Positions 1 to 10,621 of a stretch of DNA of 64,000 nt are shown here, piece by piece. This DNA is from Methylococcales bacterium (lineage in GTDB: Bacteria; Pseudomonadota; Gammaproteobacteria; Methylococcales; Methylomonadaceae), in NCBI GenBank assembly GCA_030949405.1, contig JAUZSN010000002.1, positions 992,001 through 1,056,000 on the forward strand. The letters run 5' to 3'. The notes under the pieces were generated by a model, which was given only the letters and a program-made list of their open reading frames with translations, was not told where the DNA came from and searched no databases. A program made the translations under genes and the position numbers. Within the stretch, counting starts at the first letter, position 1. Every line of letters begins with the position of its first letter.

Positions 1-2
1 TA

Positions 3-179
3 TATATGTGGGCGTTTCGAGATAAAGGGGCGTTTCATGAGGCGGTTACAAACGAAATTTTAGATGATTTAGTGGAGGCCATTGATCCCCGATTTATGCA
101 AGTTCGCGCTGAGTTTAATGTTCGTGGCGGACTTTATACCACCGTGATTGTCGAGCATGGCGTTGATAGTCGAAAGTAG
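3..179 (+). CDS. queF: QueF, 7-cyano-7-deazaguanine reductase (C-terminal part)
   Basis: Only the last 58 codons are in the window; the gene enters from the left edge and stops at TAG 177-179. The peptide has the QueF C-terminal pattern: a tryptophan and arginine near the start, FHE, then VRGG near the end, as in NADPH-dependent preQ0 reductase, which converts preQ0 to preQ1 in queuosine synthesis. The tail after VRGG is short, as in the compact type of QueF. A palindromic terminator follows at once. The assignment rests on a short C-terminal piece, so it is good but not complete. Confidence 0.82.
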   Translation, partial: YMWAFRDKGAFHEAVTNEILDDLVEAIDPRFMQVRAEFNVRGGLYTTVIVEHGVDSRK

Positions 180-196
180 ACGTTAAGGCATAGAAT

Positions 197-237
197 AAAG
201 GGAGGATTGAATTCAATCATCCCTTTATTTTTATTTT
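197..237. terminator. Bidirectional terminator between queF and lptG
   Basis: A 15-bp stem (left arm 197-211, right arm 212-226, one mismatch) with arms beginning AAAGGGA and ending TCCCTTT is followed on the plus strand by a T-rich run. The two genes converge here, so it can end transcription from both sides. Confidence 0.75.
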
Positions 238-1298
238 ACCCGACTGATTGCATAGGAGGCACTCAGAAAAACCACGGTTCCAGGAAGTAAGGCCACCATA
301 ATAGGATTTAAATCATAAACCAAGCCCATGTGATTGATAATTTTATCTAAAATATTAAAGCTCATTCCAATAATAATGCCCGCCATTAACCGCCCGCCCA
401 TACTTGATCCTCGTTTTATCCCGATGACGAACGGTGTTGCGACCATTAACATCACAAACGTGACCAGTGGGTTAATGATTCGTCCCCAAAAAGCCGCTTC
501 AAATATTTTTGATTTTTGATTATTTTCTTTCAAAAAATCAATATATTGCGCTAAATCAAATAACGATAAATTATTAGGTTTAACCACAATAATTTTTAAT
601 AAATCCGGCGCAATGGATGTTTTCCACATTTTATCCTCTTCATGCGTTGGAATAATCTCATCACCTATGATTTGAGTCCGTTTAATTTGACTTAACTGCC
701 ATTGTTCATTGTCCTTAAAAACACCTGTCTCGGCATGAATAACCTGTTCTAATTTTTTCTGGGTATTTAATTGATAAATAGTAATGTCACTTAATTCAGA
801 GTGGGCTTTAACCTCACGAATATTAACAAATTGATTGCCCTCTCTTAACCAGATACCATAACGGGTATGCATAATGACTTTATTGTGTTGCGAGGTGGCT
901 TTTAATAACCGCGCTGAACGCTCTGTTTTAGGGGCGACGAACTCCCCTATACACACCGCCATAATAACCAAGATAAGTCCTGCTAACATAACCGCACGGA
1001 TAATTCCCATTACGGATAAGCCCGCCGAACGCATCGCAATAATTTCACTATGGTTAGCCATTGTTCCCAAAACAAAGAGACTTCCTAGTAAGGCACCTGA
1101 GGGAACCAGTTCGTAAAAAACTCGGGGTGAGGTTAGGGCTAAATATAAAAATATTTCTTTTAAGCCATAGTCGCCTGTTCCCATATCCTTCAGTTCATCA
1201 CTAAAGGTAAATAAATTAAACAGTGTTAATAATAATATGAGGGCTAAAAATGACCCTTTTAAAACTTCTTTAGCAATATGCCACGTTAAAATAGTCAT
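231..1298 (-). CDS. lptG: LptG, lipopolysaccharide export permease
   Basis: 355 aa, the usual length for LptG. LptF and LptG form the inner-membrane channel which, with the ATPase LptB, lifts lipopolysaccharide out of the membrane onto the LptC-LptA bridge. The sequence shows the YjgP/YjgQ pattern: an amphipathic N-terminal helix, three hydrophobic segments in the first 120 residues, a periplasmic beta-rich middle (about 130-260) and three further membrane segments with the conserved GRIINP-type stretch near residue 270. It overlaps the end of lptF by 4 nt (ATGA-type junction), so the two are translationally coupled. Telling LptG from LptF relies on gene order and N-terminus. Confidence 0.92.
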   Translation of the reverse strand: MTILTWHIAKEVLKGSFLALILLLTLFNLFTFSDELKDMGTGDYGLKEIFLYLALTSPRVFYELVPSGALLGSLFVLGTMANHSEIIAMRSAGLSVMGIIRAVMLAGLILVIMAVCIGEFVAPKTERSARLLKATSQHNKVIMHTRYGIWLREGNQFVNIREVKAHSELSDITIYQLNTQKKLEQVIHAETGVFKDNEQWQLSQIKRTQIIGDEIIPTHEEDKMWKTSIAPDLLKIIVVKPNNLSLFDLAQYIDFLKENNQKSKIFEAAFWGRIINPLVTFVMLMVATPFVIGIKRGSSMGGRLMAGIIIGMSFNILDKIINHMGLVYDLNPIMVALLPGTVVFLSASYAISRVK

Positions 1299-2431
1299 AA
1301 TTTACCGCCTGACATTAGCTTTTGTATCATCCATTTTAAGCCATAAAGTCGGACTAATAAAATACCTGTAAAAAAGAGCATTAACGTATAAACCCAAAAC
1401 TGTCCTATCCAAAAGGGAATGGTTTCCGTTTTTAGCCAGCTGTAATTAACGCGACTAATATTGCCGTAAACAAAGTAGATTAAAAAAGCAAATAACAAGC
1501 TTCCATAAACCCCCCCGCGTGGCGATAATTTGGCGAGGGGGACTGCGAGTAAACTTAAGAAGATAACCCCTAACGGAATAGAAAAACGTTTGTGTAATTC
1601 AATTTTATCTTCAATTTTTTCAGATATTTCTAGTTTTTCTGAACTCACCGCATCTCGATGATAAAATACGGTGGATGATTTTTTGTCTATTCTTACCGCA
1701 TATTCATCGAACTGTTCTAAAATAAAATCGGCTTTCCCAGGTGTTCCTTGACTACGTTCACCTTGTGTTAAAATAATATATTTTCCCCCTGGTAAATTAC
1801 TTAAATAACCGTGTTTGGCATTAATGGTTCCAGATTTTCCATGTTGACGGTTTTGGATAAAAATATTGTGCATTTGCTGGTTGTCGTCAATCTCTTCGGT
1901 ATAAAAAACTAAATCACCGTGGCTGTATTCACTAAATCGCCCCGCTGAAATTCCTCTAACATCAGCGGTTTCCATATCTTTATTGGTGAGTATCAACATT
2001 TTTTCTTCAGCCCAAGGCGCGGCATACAGTGAAAATTGATACGCAATGAGGCTTAACGGAAAAACGAGTAAAAAAACCGCCTTATAAATACGCATGACCC
2101 CCCCGCCAGCCGTTGCAATGGCCGCCATTTCTTGGTCTCGATACATGCGGCCTAAGACCATCAGAACGGCCATAAAAATGGAGGCAGGTAAAAAACCTGC
2201 AATGGCCACAATTATTTTCAAGCCTAATATATCAAGGGCAGTTTTACCTGAAATCGTCCCGTCTATAGCTAACGCTAATACGTTAATAAATTTACGACTA
2301 ACAATAATAATAACAATAACCGATAACACCGAGCTTACTGTTTTTAATAAATCCCAAGCAATCATTTTATCCAGTATACTAATAGATGGATAACGAATGA
2401 TTTTGGGTAGTTTTGTTAAGGCTATCTTCAT
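1295..2431 (-). CDS. lptF: LptF, lipopolysaccharide export permease
   Basis: YjgP/YjgQ-family permease, first gene of an lptF-lptG operon. I chose the ATG at 2429-2431 because AAGGAG lies 6 nt upstream on the minus strand (2438-2443); a longer frame to 2452 has no comparable site. The product is then 378 aa. Six membrane segments flank a periplasmic jellyroll-like domain containing the GRFSEYSHGDLVFY stretch, and the SPRGG turn near residue 315 is typical of LptF. It acts with LptG and LptB (not in the window) in LPS transport. It is divergent from pepA across a 180-bp gap that must hold both promoters. Confidence 0.92.
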   Translation of the reverse strand: MKIALTKLPKIIRYPSISILDKMIAWDLLKTVSSVLSVIVIIIVSRKFINVLALAIDGTISGKTALDILGLKIIVAIAGFLPASIFMAVLMVLGRMYRDQEMAAIATAGGGVMRIYKAVFLLVFPLSLIAYQFSLYAAPWAEEKMLILTNKDMETADVRGISAGRFSEYSHGDLVFYTEEIDDNQQMHNIFIQNRQHGKSGTINAKHGYLSNLPGGKYIILTQGERSQGTPGKADFILEQFDEYAVRIDKKSSTVFYHRDAVSSEKLEISEKIEDKIELHKRFSIPLGVIFLSLLAVPLAKLSPRGGVYGSLLFAFLIYFVYGNISRVNYSWLKTETIPFWIGQFWVYTLMLFFTGILLVRLYGLKWMIQKLMSGGKL

Positions 2432-2613
2432 ACAAGTCTCCTTAATACTCATGGGTAGCTCACTAGTTTATAACGTGTTATAACCCCTTTAAGTTAAAAT
2501 TAACGCTGACAGCTTTTATTTGTCATCTATACTTAAACTTTATATAGTTTAACCTCGAATAATTTTAAACTGTCTGCTTACCCTTTAAAATAACAAAATA
2601 ACATTAGAAAATT

Positions 2614-4107
2614 ATGGACTATTCTATAGAAATCCTGCCTTTAGACCAACTAGAAACTGATTGCGTTATTGTTGGGGTTTATAAAAATCAACAACTCACG
2701 CCTTCTGCAAAAATAGTTGATAACAAGGCGCATCAACTCATTTATAATCTCATTGAACGGGGTGATATTACAGGGAAAAGTGGGGAAACTTTACTTATAA
2801 GTGTGGTTCCTGATAGTTCCCTTCAGCGCGTTTTATTGGTCGGCTTAGGGGATGAAAAAAAATTCGATTTAAAATCATATCGCAAAGTCTTAACTGCTGC
2901 GATTAAAACCCTTAAAGGCACTCAAATTAAATCGGCGGCATGTACGTTAGCTGAAATTGAAGTCGAGGGCTGTGATTATCAATGGCGTTGCCGACAAATC
3001 GTTGAAATATTTAATGATGCCGTTTATCAATTTACTGAAACTAAAAGCATTAAACCGACCGCGATTACCCTATCACATATTCAAATTATCGCTACTGAGA
3101 AAAAGAAAGCCGCCGCTAATCAAGGGTTAACCCAAGGGCGAGCGATTGCTAAGGCCGTTTCCTTAACGAAACATCTAGCGGATATGCCGGGCAATCTTTG
3201 TACGCCGACGTATTTAGCCGAACAAGCTCAAAAAATGGCCTGTTATTTTACCGATATGACGGTCGATGTGCTGGAAGAGTCTGATTTAGAGGCCTTAAAA
3301 ATGCACTCTTTTTTAGCCGTTTCGAGAGGCAGTGTACAGCCTGCAAAATTAATTTGCTTAAATTATCAAGGAAGCCATGCACGAGACAAGCCGATTGTTT
3401 TTGTCGGGAAAGGGCTTACGTTTGATGCGGGCGGTATTTCATTAAAAGCGGGAGCTGGCATGGATGAAATGAAATATGATATGTGTGGCGGGGCGAGTGT
3501 GATTGGAGTCCTGCAAGCCGTCGCAGAAATGAAACTTCCGCTTAATGTTGTCGGTCTTATTCCTGCTTCAGAAAATATGCCCGATGCCGATGCCAATAAA
3601 CCCGGTGATATTTTAACTAGCATGGCAGGTAAAACTATTGAAGTTTTAAATACCGATGCTGAAGGGCGTTTAATTCTTTGTGACACCTTAACCTATGCTG
3701 AAAAATTTAATCCTGAAGTCGTGATTGATTTGGCGACCTTAACGGGAGCGTGCCTTGTTGCATTAGGCCGTGTTCCTAGTGGTTTGTTAGGCAATGATGA
3801 CGAATTATGTAATGATTTAATTGAAGCCAGTAAAACTGCCTGTGATAGTGTATGGCAATTACCCTTATGGGAAGAGTATCAAGATCAACTCAAATCAAAT
3901 TTTGCCGATATGGCGAATATTGGGGGACGTGATGCAGGTACCATTACAGCGGCGTGTTTTTTATCCCGATTTACAGAAGATTACCGCTGGGCGCATTTAG
4001 ATATTGCAGGAACCGCTTGGCGTTCAGGGGCTAATAAAGGCGCGACGGGTCGTCCTGTTCCTTTGTTATCCCAATACTTAATAAATCGTGCGAATGCCGA
4101 GGCTTAG
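2614..4107 (+). CDS. pepA: PepA, leucyl aminopeptidase (M17)
   Basis: 497 aa, full length for cytosolic leucine aminopeptidase, which removes N-terminal residues using two metal ions and in enterobacteria also binds DNA at recombination and pyrimidine control sites. The M17 signature NTDAEGRL starts at residue 346, and the metal-binding GKGLTFDAGG block is near 270. The N-terminal macrodomain-like region is present. The gene runs into holC, whose start lies inside its last codons, a gene order known from many gammaproteobacteria (pepA-holC-valS). Confidence 0.96.
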   Translation: MDYSIEILPLDQLETDCVIVGVYKNQQLTPSAKIVDNKAHQLIYNLIERGDITGKSGETLLISVVPDSSLQRVLLVGLGDEKKFDLKSYRKVLTAAIKTLKGTQIKSAACTLAEIEVEGCDYQWRCRQIVEIFNDAVYQFTETKSIKPTAITLSHIQIIATEKKKAAANQGLTQGRAIAKAVSLTKHLADMPGNLCTPTYLAEQAQKMACYFTDMTVDVLEESDLEALKMHSFLAVSRGSVQPAKLICLNYQGSHARDKPIVFVGKGLTFDAGGISLKAGAGMDEMKYDMCGGASVIGVLQAVAEMKLPLNVVGLIPASENMPDADANKPGDILTSMAGKTIEVLNTDAEGRLILCDTLTYAEKFNPEVVIDLATLTGACLVALGRVPSGLLGNDDELCNDLIEASKTACDSVWQLPLWEEYQDQLKSNFADMANIGGRDAGTITAACFLSRFTEDYRWAHLDIAGTAWRSGANKGATGRPVPLLSQYLINRANAEA

Positions 4108-4534
4108 CTTTTATATTCTGTCTTCAGATGAGGAACGTCAACGAAGTTTTTTTTGTTGTAAATTAATAGAAAAAGCCTATCGGGAAGGGTATCTTTGCTA
4201 TCTACTCACGGACTCAGATAACCAAAGTCGAATGCTGGATAACTTATTATGGACGTTTCGCCCGATGAGTTTTATCCCTCATGCCCTGTATTCAGGCCAA
4301 TTGCCAACGAGTGATGATAGCGTCCTCATCGGTTCATTACCGCCGCCTGATAAGTGGAAAAAAGTCGTTATTAATTTTTCAGCTCAACCCTTACCGCAGT
4401 TAGACGGGGTTGAACGCTTGTTAGAAATTGTTGATAATCACCCACAAAGAAAACAAGTCGCTAGAAACCGCTATCGATATTATCGGCAACAAGGATTAAG
4501 CATACAGACGTTCCCGATTCAAATTGACTCATAA
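4094..4534 (+). CDS. holC: HolC, DNA polymerase III chi subunit
   Basis: About 146 aa. Chi is the clamp-loader accessory protein that contacts single-stranded DNA-binding protein through the SSB acidic tail (the ssb gene here ends in DDVPF). The start MPRLSFYIL and the WTFRPMSFIPHALY block followed by a VLIG segment match the family. I favour ATG 4094 over the in-frame GTG at 4088, since it gives the usual chi N-terminus. It overlaps the end of pepA by 14 nt and is followed 86 nt later by valS; the pepA-holC-valS order supports the call. Confidence 0.85.
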   Translation: MPRLSFYILSSDEERQRSFFCCKLIEKAYREGYLCYLLTDSDNQSRMLDNLLWTFRPMSFIPHALYSGQLPTSDDSVLIGSLPPPDKWKKVVINFSAQPLPQLDGVERLLEIVDNHPQRKQVARNRYRYYRQQGLSIQTFPIQIDS

Positions 4535-4620
4535 ATAACTGCCTTAACAATACCGTCTCCATAGGCGGTTAAAACGATCAACTTACCCGCTATAAACTGC
4601 CTTTACGCTTAAATAATATT

Positions 4621-7428
4621 ATGGAAAAAACATACACCCCCCACTCAATTGAACAACGCTGGTACAGCATTTGGGAAGAAAAAGGTTATTTTGCCGCCAA
4701 GGAAGAAGGTGAATCGTATTGCATTATGATTCCTCCACCTAATGTGACGGGCAGTCTCCACATGGGTCATGCCTTTCAAGATATGATTATGGATGCTTTA
4801 ATTCGTTATCATCGAATGAAAGGCCGTAGTACCTTATGGCAAGTGGGAACGGATCACGCAGGGATTGCAACTCAAATGGTGGTGGAACGGTTATTAGATC
4901 AACAGAAAATAACTCGTCATGATTTAGGGCGCGAGAAGTTTATCGAAAAAGTCTGGGAATGGAAAGAGCAATCAGGTAATACCATTACCCAACAATTACG
5001 ACGTATGGGATCCTCATTAGACTGGTCTCGTGAACGCTTTACGATGGACGACGGCATGTCAGATTCGGTTCAAGATGTGTTCATTCGACTGCATGAAGAA
5101 GGCTTAATCTATCGTGGAAAACGCTTAGTTAATTGGGATTGTGTGTTGCATACGGCAGTCTCCGATTTAGAAGTCTTGTCCACTGAAGAACAAGGTTCAA
5201 TGTGGCACATGCGTTATCCATTGACCAATGGCACGGGTTATTTAGTGGTTGCGACCACCCGCCCAGAAACCATGCTGGGAGATGCCGCCATCGCCATTCA
5301 TCCTGGTGATGAACGCTATCAACATTTAATTGGCGAATTTGTAAGCATTCCCATTGCAGGTCGGCGTATCCCGATTATAGCGGATGAGTATGTGGATCCT
5401 GAATTTGGAACAGGTTGTGTAAAAATAACCCCTGCACATGATTTTAATGATTATGAAGTTTGGTTACGTCATCGTGATAACATCGCCATTTCAGAATTAC
5501 CGCATGGCGGACTCATCAATATTTTTACGATTGATGCAACGATTCGTAATAATGAAGAAGATGAACATGATCTTATTCCTTTGTTGTATCACGACATGGA
5601 TCGTTTTGATGCCCGTAAAAAAATTATCGGGGATTTAAAGGCACTCAATTTATTAGACAAAATAGACGCGCATAAACTAATGGTTCCACGGGGTGACCGC
5701 TCAGGGGCGATTATAGAACCCTATTTAACCGACCAGTGGTACGTTAAAGTAGAAGCCTTAGCGAAACCTGCGATTGAAGCGGTTGAGAACGGAGACATAA
5801 AATTTGTCCCTGATAATTGGAAAAATACGTATTTTGAATGGATGCGTAATATTCAAGACTGGTGTATTTCGCGACAAATTTGGTGGGGACATCGTATCCC
5901 CGCTTGGTATGATGATGAGGGTAATATTTATGTGGGAAAAACCGAAGCGGCCATTCGTAAAAAACATGGATTAGCAGCGGATTACCCCTTAAAACAAGAT
6001 GAGGATGTCTTAGATACTTGGTTTTCATCGGCATTATGGCCTTTTTCAACTCTAGGATGGCCCGAAGAAACCCCTGAATTAGCCAAACATTACCCGACCA
6101 GTGTTTTAGTCACAGGCTTTGACATAATTTTCTTCTGGGTCGCCCGAATGATTATGATGGGATTAAAATTTCAAGGTGAAGTCCCGTTTAAAGAAATCTA
6201 TATTCATGGCCTAGTGCGGGATGCGGAAGGCCAAAAAATGTCTAAAAGCAAAGGTAATGTTTTAGATCCCTTAGATTTAATTGAAGGCATTGAGCTTGAG
6301 GCACTGGTCAAAAAACGTATTTCAGGAATGATGCAACCGCATCTGGCTCAAAAAATTGAAAAATCAACCCGCCAACACTTTCCAAAAGGAATCCCTGCTT
6401 TTGGAACCGATGCGTTACGATTTACCTTCGCTTCTATGGCCTCAACAGGGCGCGATATTCGCTTTGATTTAGCGCGTGCAGAAGGTTATCGTAATTTTTG
6501 TAATAAATTATGGAATGCAGCCCGTTATGTCTTGATGAATACGGAAGGGCATGATGATGGTTTGTCGGATGCGTGTGAATATACTCATATTGATGACTGG
6601 ATTATCTCCCGCTTAAACGATGTTACGCAGACAACCGCCACCGCACTTGAAACCTATCGCTTTGATTTAGCCGCACAAACCTTGTATGATTTTATCTGGA
6701 ACGAATACTGTGATTGGTACTTAGAATTAAGTAAAGTTGCGTTGCAATCGGATAATAAAGCCTTACAACGAGGAACCCGAAAAACGTTATTAATCGTTTT
6801 AGAAGCGATACTGCGTCTTGCACATCCGCTAATCCCTTTTATTACAGAAGAAATTTGGCAGCGTGTTGCCCCCTTATTAGGCATCACTGAAAACACCATC
6901 ATGCTACAGCCTTATCCAACGATGGATGAAGCTAAAATTAATGTGACGGCAACCGCAGAAGTTAATTGGGTTATGGATTTTATTTTAGGGGTACGTAGAA
7001 TTCGTGGAGAAATGAACATTGCGCCTGGTAAACCGTTGCCTATTTTAATTGAAAACAGTTCACCGATCGATCAGGTTTATTTGACCCATAATGAGGCGTA
7101 TTTAAAACGATTAGGGCGTTTAGAGTCCATTAATTCTGTAAATAATGAGGAAATGATTCCTGAGTCTGCCACGGCATTAGTTGGGGAAATGAAAGTTTTA
7201 ATTCCTTTAACGGGCTTAATTGATAAAGAAGCGGAATTAGCGCGCCTAAATAAAGAAATACAAAAAATTCAAAAAGATCTCCCTAGAATTATAGGTAAAT
7301 TAAATAATCCAAAATTTATTGATAAAGCCCCTCAAGATGTGATTGATAAGGAAAAAGCTAAATTATTAGCCTTGAAATCTTCATTGAAAAACCTTGAGCA
7401 ACAACTTAAAAAAATTGAAATGTTGTAA
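4621..7428 (+). CDS. valS: ValS, valyl-tRNA synthetase
   Basis: 935 aa class I synthetase charging tRNA-Val. The HIGH-type motif HMGH follows PPPNVTGSL near residue 40-50 and KMSKSKGN begins at about residue 539. Between them is the CP1 editing domain with the [10 protein letters not shown] block that hydrolyses mischarged threonine. The C-terminal 70 residues form a lysine- and glutamate-rich coiled coil, as in bacterial ValS. Length and domain order are normal. Confidence 0.97.
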   Translation: MEKTYTPHSIEQRWYSIWEEKGYFAAKEEGESYCIMIPPPNVTGSLHMGHAFQDMIMDALIRYHRMKGRSTLWQVGTDHAGIATQMVVERLLDQQKITRHDLGREKFIEKVWEWKEQSGNTITQQLRRMGSSLDWSRERFTMDDGMSDSVQDVFIRLHEEGLIYRGKRLVNWDCVLHTAVSDLEVLSTEEQGSMWHMRYPLTNGTGYLVVATTRPETMLGDAAIAIHPGDERYQHLIGEFVSIPIAGRRIPIIADEYVDPEFGTGCVKITPAHDFNDYEVWLRHRDNIAISELPHGGLINIFTIDATIRNNEEDEHDLIPLLYHDMDRFDARKKIIGDLKALNLLDKIDAHKLMVPRGDRSGAIIEPYLTDQWYVKVEALAKPAIEAVENGDIKFVPDNWKNTYFEWMRNIQDWCISRQIWWGHRIPAWYDDEGNIYVGKTEAAIRKKHGLAADYPLKQDEDVLDTWFSSALWPFSTLGWPEETPELAKHYPTSVLVTGFDIIFFWVARMIMMGLKFQGEVPFKEIYIHGLVRDAEGQKMSKSKGNVLDPLDLIEGIELEALVKKRISGMMQPHLAQKIEKSTRQHFPKGIPAFGTDALRFTFASMASTGRDIRFDLARAEGYRNFCNKLWNAARYVLMNTEGHDDGLSDACEYTHIDDWIISRLNDVTQTTATALETYRFDLAAQTLYDFIWNEYCDWYLELSKVALQSDNKALQRGTRKTLLIVLEAILRLAHPLIPFITEEIWQRVAPLLGITENTIMLQPYPTMDEAKINVTATAEVNWVMDFILGVRRIRGEMNIAPGKPLPILIENSSPIDQVYLTHNEAYLKRLGRLESINSVNNEEMIPESATALVGEMKVLIPLTGLIDKEAELARLNKEIQKIQKDLPRIIGKLNNPKFIDKAPQDVIDKEKAKLLALKSSLKNLEQQLKKIEML

Positions 7429-7476
7429 AGACTAAGTCTTGGATTAAAATTTTTTGTCGCATTTATAGACTACCTG

Positions 7477-7503
7477 CATAGGGTGGTGTTAATTCACCCT
7501 ATG
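7477..7503. terminator. Hairpin between valS and pilB
   Basis: A perfect 9-bp inverted repeat (CATAGGGTG and CACCCTATG) with a 9-nt loop lies 49 nt after the valS stop. There is no clean T-run after it, so it may be a weak or Rho-aided terminator or an mRNA-stabilising hairpin. Confidence 0.4.
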
Positions 7504-7588
7504 TCCTATTGCTAATTTTTGGATAGGATACACCCCATTTCTTAAAAAAATTATCTAATTTGATTTAACGATAAACTCTAAAATTTTT

Positions 7589-9298
7589 ATGGCTGCAATA
7601 AAAACTCAACTCCCCTTACAAGGATTAGCAAAATGCCTTATTGATCATTCGATTTTGAATGAAGTAGATATGCGTAAAGCAATGGAAGAGTCACATCGAG
7701 AACATACTCCGTTGCTGGTTTATTTAGTTGATAAAAAATTAGTTGATCCTGAAGTCGTTGCCAATATTTCATCCCTTGAATTTAGAATTCCACTGTTGGA
7801 TTTAAATTCAATTGATTTAACCGAAATTCCCCTTGATTTAGTCGGATTAAAACTGATTGAACAGCATCATGTTTTGCCGATTTTTAAGCGGGGCAATAAA
7901 GTTTTTATTGCAACTTCAGACCCTGCGGATCCCACCGCCTTAGGGGAAATAAAATTTAATAGCCGTCTTAATACCGAAGCTATTTTAGTTGAAGAAAATA
8001 AATTGAGTAAAGGGATTGATGCGGTCTTGGATGCCGCAGACACCTCAATGGATAACCTAGATGATGATTTAGGAAATCTTGAATTTTCAGATACGGATGA
8101 AGAGGATAGTGGGGGAGCTATTACCGCAGGGGCCGATGATGCCCCCATTGTAAAATTTGTTAATAAAGTTTTATTAGATGGGATTAAACGCGGGGTTTCG
8201 GATTTACATTTTGAATCGTATGAAAAATTTTTCAGAATTCGTTTTAGAGGCGATGGCATTCTCTATGAGTACGCAAGGCCGCCTGTTAATATTGCCCATC
8301 GACTTGTTTCCCGAATAAAAGTGATGTCCAAAATGGATATTGCGGAGCGTCGTGTTCCTCAAGATGGACGTATCAAATTAAAATTATCCAAGACTAAAGC
8401 CATTGATTTTCGGGTTAACACCTGTCCGACCTTATTTGGTGAAAAAGTCGTTATGCGGATTTTAGATTCCAGTAATGCTCAAATGGGGATTGAAAAGTTA
8501 GGCTTTGAACCCGAACAACAGCGAGTATTTACCCATGCGATTAATAGACCCTATGGCATGGTTTTAGTTACCGGTCCGACAGGAAGTGGTAAAACGGTTT
8601 CCTTGTATACGGGGCTGAATATGATTAATAAAGTCGGAACGAATATTTCAACAGCGGAAGACCCTGTTGAAATTACCGTTGATGGCATTAATCAGGTCAA
8701 TGTCAATGCGAAAGCGGGTCTCACGTTTGCTTCCGCCTTAAAAGCATTTTTACGTCAAGATCCTGATATTATCATGGTCGGTGAGATTCGTGATTTAGAA
8801 ACTGCGAGTATTGCGGTGAAAGCCGCACAAACGGGTCACTTAGTGTTATCAACGCTGCATACTAATGATGCACCTCAAACTATTAACCGTTTAATGCAAA
8901 TGGGAATTGAACCCTTTAACATTGTATCCGCGGTAAACTTGGTGATGGCGCAACGGTTAGCCCGACGATTATGCGCGCATTGCAAAGCACCTGGGGATTA
9001 TCCTGACGACATTTTAATTAAATATGGCTTTGATGCCGATGAGCTGGATGACCTTGTTATATATAAGGCTGTAGGCTGTGATCTATGTAATAATGGCTAT
9101 AAAGGGCGAGTTGGGATGTATCAAGTCATGCCCTTAACTGAAAAATTAAAATCTTTGATTCTTGCAGGGGGAAATGCAATGGAGCTTGCAACCCTGTCTA
9201 AAAAAGAAGGGGTTAATGATTTAAGAGCATCAGGATTAGAAAAAGTTAGGCAAGGAATCACCACTATCGAAGAAGTTGACCGTGTAACTGAGGAATAA
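7589..9298 (+). CDS. pilB: PilB, type IV pilus assembly ATPase
   Basis: 569 aa hexameric ATPase powering pilus extension. The N-terminal T2SSE-N domain (about 1-150) is followed by an acidic linker and the core ATPase. The Walker A GPTGSGKT is near residue 328, followed by the Asp box, a Walker B-like DPDIIMVGEIRD and the His box with STLHTNDA. Two CxxC pairs near residues 465 and 500 form the zinc site typical of PilB/GspE. It is followed by pilC after 4 nt and by pilD, the standard pilBCD cluster. Confidence 0.96.
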   Translation: MAAIKTQLPLQGLAKCLIDHSILNEVDMRKAMEESHREHTPLLVYLVDKKLVDPEVVANISSLEFRIPLLDLNSIDLTEIPLDLVGLKLIEQHHVLPIFKRGNKVFIATSDPADPTALGEIKFNSRLNTEAILVEENKLSKGIDAVLDAADTSMDNLDDDLGNLEFSDTDEEDSGGAITAGADDAPIVKFVNKVLLDGIKRGVSDLHFESYEKFFRIRFRGDGILYEYARPPVNIAHRLVSRIKVMSKMDIAERRVPQDGRIKLKLSKTKAIDFRVNTCPTLFGEKVVMRILDSSNAQMGIEKLGFEPEQQRVFTHAINRPYGMVLVTGPTGSGKTVSLYTGLNMINKVGTNISTAEDPVEITVDGINQVNVNAKAGLTFASALKAFLRQDPDIIMVGEIRDLETASIAVKAAQTGHLVLSTLHTNDAPQTINRLMQMGIEPFNIVSAVNLVMAQRLARRLCAHCKAPGDYPDDILIKYGFDADELDDLVIYKAVGCDLCNNGYKGRVGMYQVMPLTEKLKSLILAGGNAMELATLSKKEGVNDLRASGLEKVRQGITTIEEVDRVTEE

Positions 9299-9302
9299 GA
9301 TT

Positions 9303-10523
9303 ATGGCAGAAGATGAACCCATTGACTTTGTTTATAAAGGCAAAGACAAAAAAGGCGCGGCAGTAAAGGGAGATATTACGGCGATTAGTGAAGCCGCTGC
9401 AAAAATGGAATTGCGAAAATTAGGGGTTCGTGTTTTAACCCTTAAGAAAAAACCTAAAAGTATATTCTCTGCCGCCAAAGGGAAACCGATTGAAACCAAA
9501 GATATTTGTATTTTTGCACGGCAATTAGAAACCATGCTTAATGCAGGGGTTCCCCTCGTTCAATCTTTTGATATTATTGGTAAAGGAAATAGTAATCCCA
9601 ATATTACGGATATGGTTTTAGGGATTAAAGCCGATGTAGAGGCGGGTGATACCTTAGGGCAAGCCTTGAAAAAAAGACCGCTTTATTTTGATGATTTATT
9701 TTGCAATTTAGTGGAAGCAGGCGAGCAGGCGGGTGTATTAGAAGGCTTGTTAGGTAAAATTGCAACCTACAAAGAAAAGTCTGAAGCGATGCGGGCAAAA
9801 GTAAAAAAAGCCTTAAGTTACCCCATTGCGGTCTTGGTGGTCTCCTTTGTTGTAACCGCCATTTTATTAATCTTTGTGGTGCCTGTTTTTGATGATTTAT
9901 TTAAAGGATTTGGCGCAGAATTGCCCGCCTTTACACAGATGGTTGTCAAAATGTCAGAATGGATGCAAGCCAATTGGTGGATGGTGGTTGGCGGAATTTA
10001 TGGGTTCATGAAAGGCTATGGCTATGTGTTTAAACGATCCGTTGCCTTTCGCCAAGGGATAGATCGGCTTAAGTTAAAAATTCCCATTGTTGGTGATATT
10101 ACCTATATGTCGGGGGTTGCCCGTTTTGCAAGAACCTTAGCCACTATGTCAGCAGCGGGTGTTCCTTTAATTGAAGCACTCGATTCTGTCGCAGGGGCCT
10201 GTGGCAATATTGTTTTTTATGAAGCCGTAAAAGGAATGCAGGCCGATGTCGAAGAAGGGGAATCGCTAAAATTTTCGATGGTCAAAGCGGATATATTTCC
10301 TCACATGGCGGTTCAAATGGTGGCTATTGGTGAGGAATCGGGAGCTATTGATAAGATGTTGGATAAAGTGGCGGATAGTTATGAAGCTGAGGTTGATGAT
10401 TTAGTTGATAACTTAAGTAGCTTGATGGAACCCATTATTATGGTTGTATTAGGAACTCTGGTTGGGGGATTAGTCGTCGCCATGTATTTACCTATTTTTG
10501 CAATGGGCGATGCCGTTTCGTAA
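9303..10523 (+). CDS. pilC: PilC, type IV pilus inner-membrane platform protein
   Basis: 406 aa, GspF/PilC family. Two homologous T2SSF domains (about 70-195 and 273-395), each containing a FARQLETML- or FARTLATMS-type helix, are separated by membrane segments near residues 170-195 and 215-235, with a final one at the C-terminus. It couples PilB motor movement to pilin polymerisation. It starts 4 nt after pilB, so the two are co-translated. Confidence 0.95.
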   Translation: MAEDEPIDFVYKGKDKKGAAVKGDITAISEAAAKMELRKLGVRVLTLKKKPKSIFSAAKGKPIETKDICIFARQLETMLNAGVPLVQSFDIIGKGNSNPNITDMVLGIKADVEAGDTLGQALKKRPLYFDDLFCNLVEAGEQAGVLEGLLGKIATYKEKSEAMRAKVKKALSYPIAVLVVSFVVTAILLIFVVPVFDDLFKGFGAELPAFTQMVVKMSEWMQANWWMVVGGIYGFMKGYGYVFKRSVAFRQGIDRLKLKIPIVGDITYMSGVARFARTLATMSAAGVPLIEALDSVAGACGNIVFYEAVKGMQADVEEGESLKFSMVKADIFPHMAVQMVAIGEESGAIDKMLDKVADSYEAEVDDLVDNLSSLMEPIIMVVLGTLVGGLVVAMYLPIFAMGDAVS

Positions 10524-10621
10524 AAACGAATAACGATATTCTCCTATTTTTTACTTAAAATAAATTTTGATAGTCCCCTTTTATTTAAAGCCGATACACT
10601 CTATTCAATCAAGACAGTATT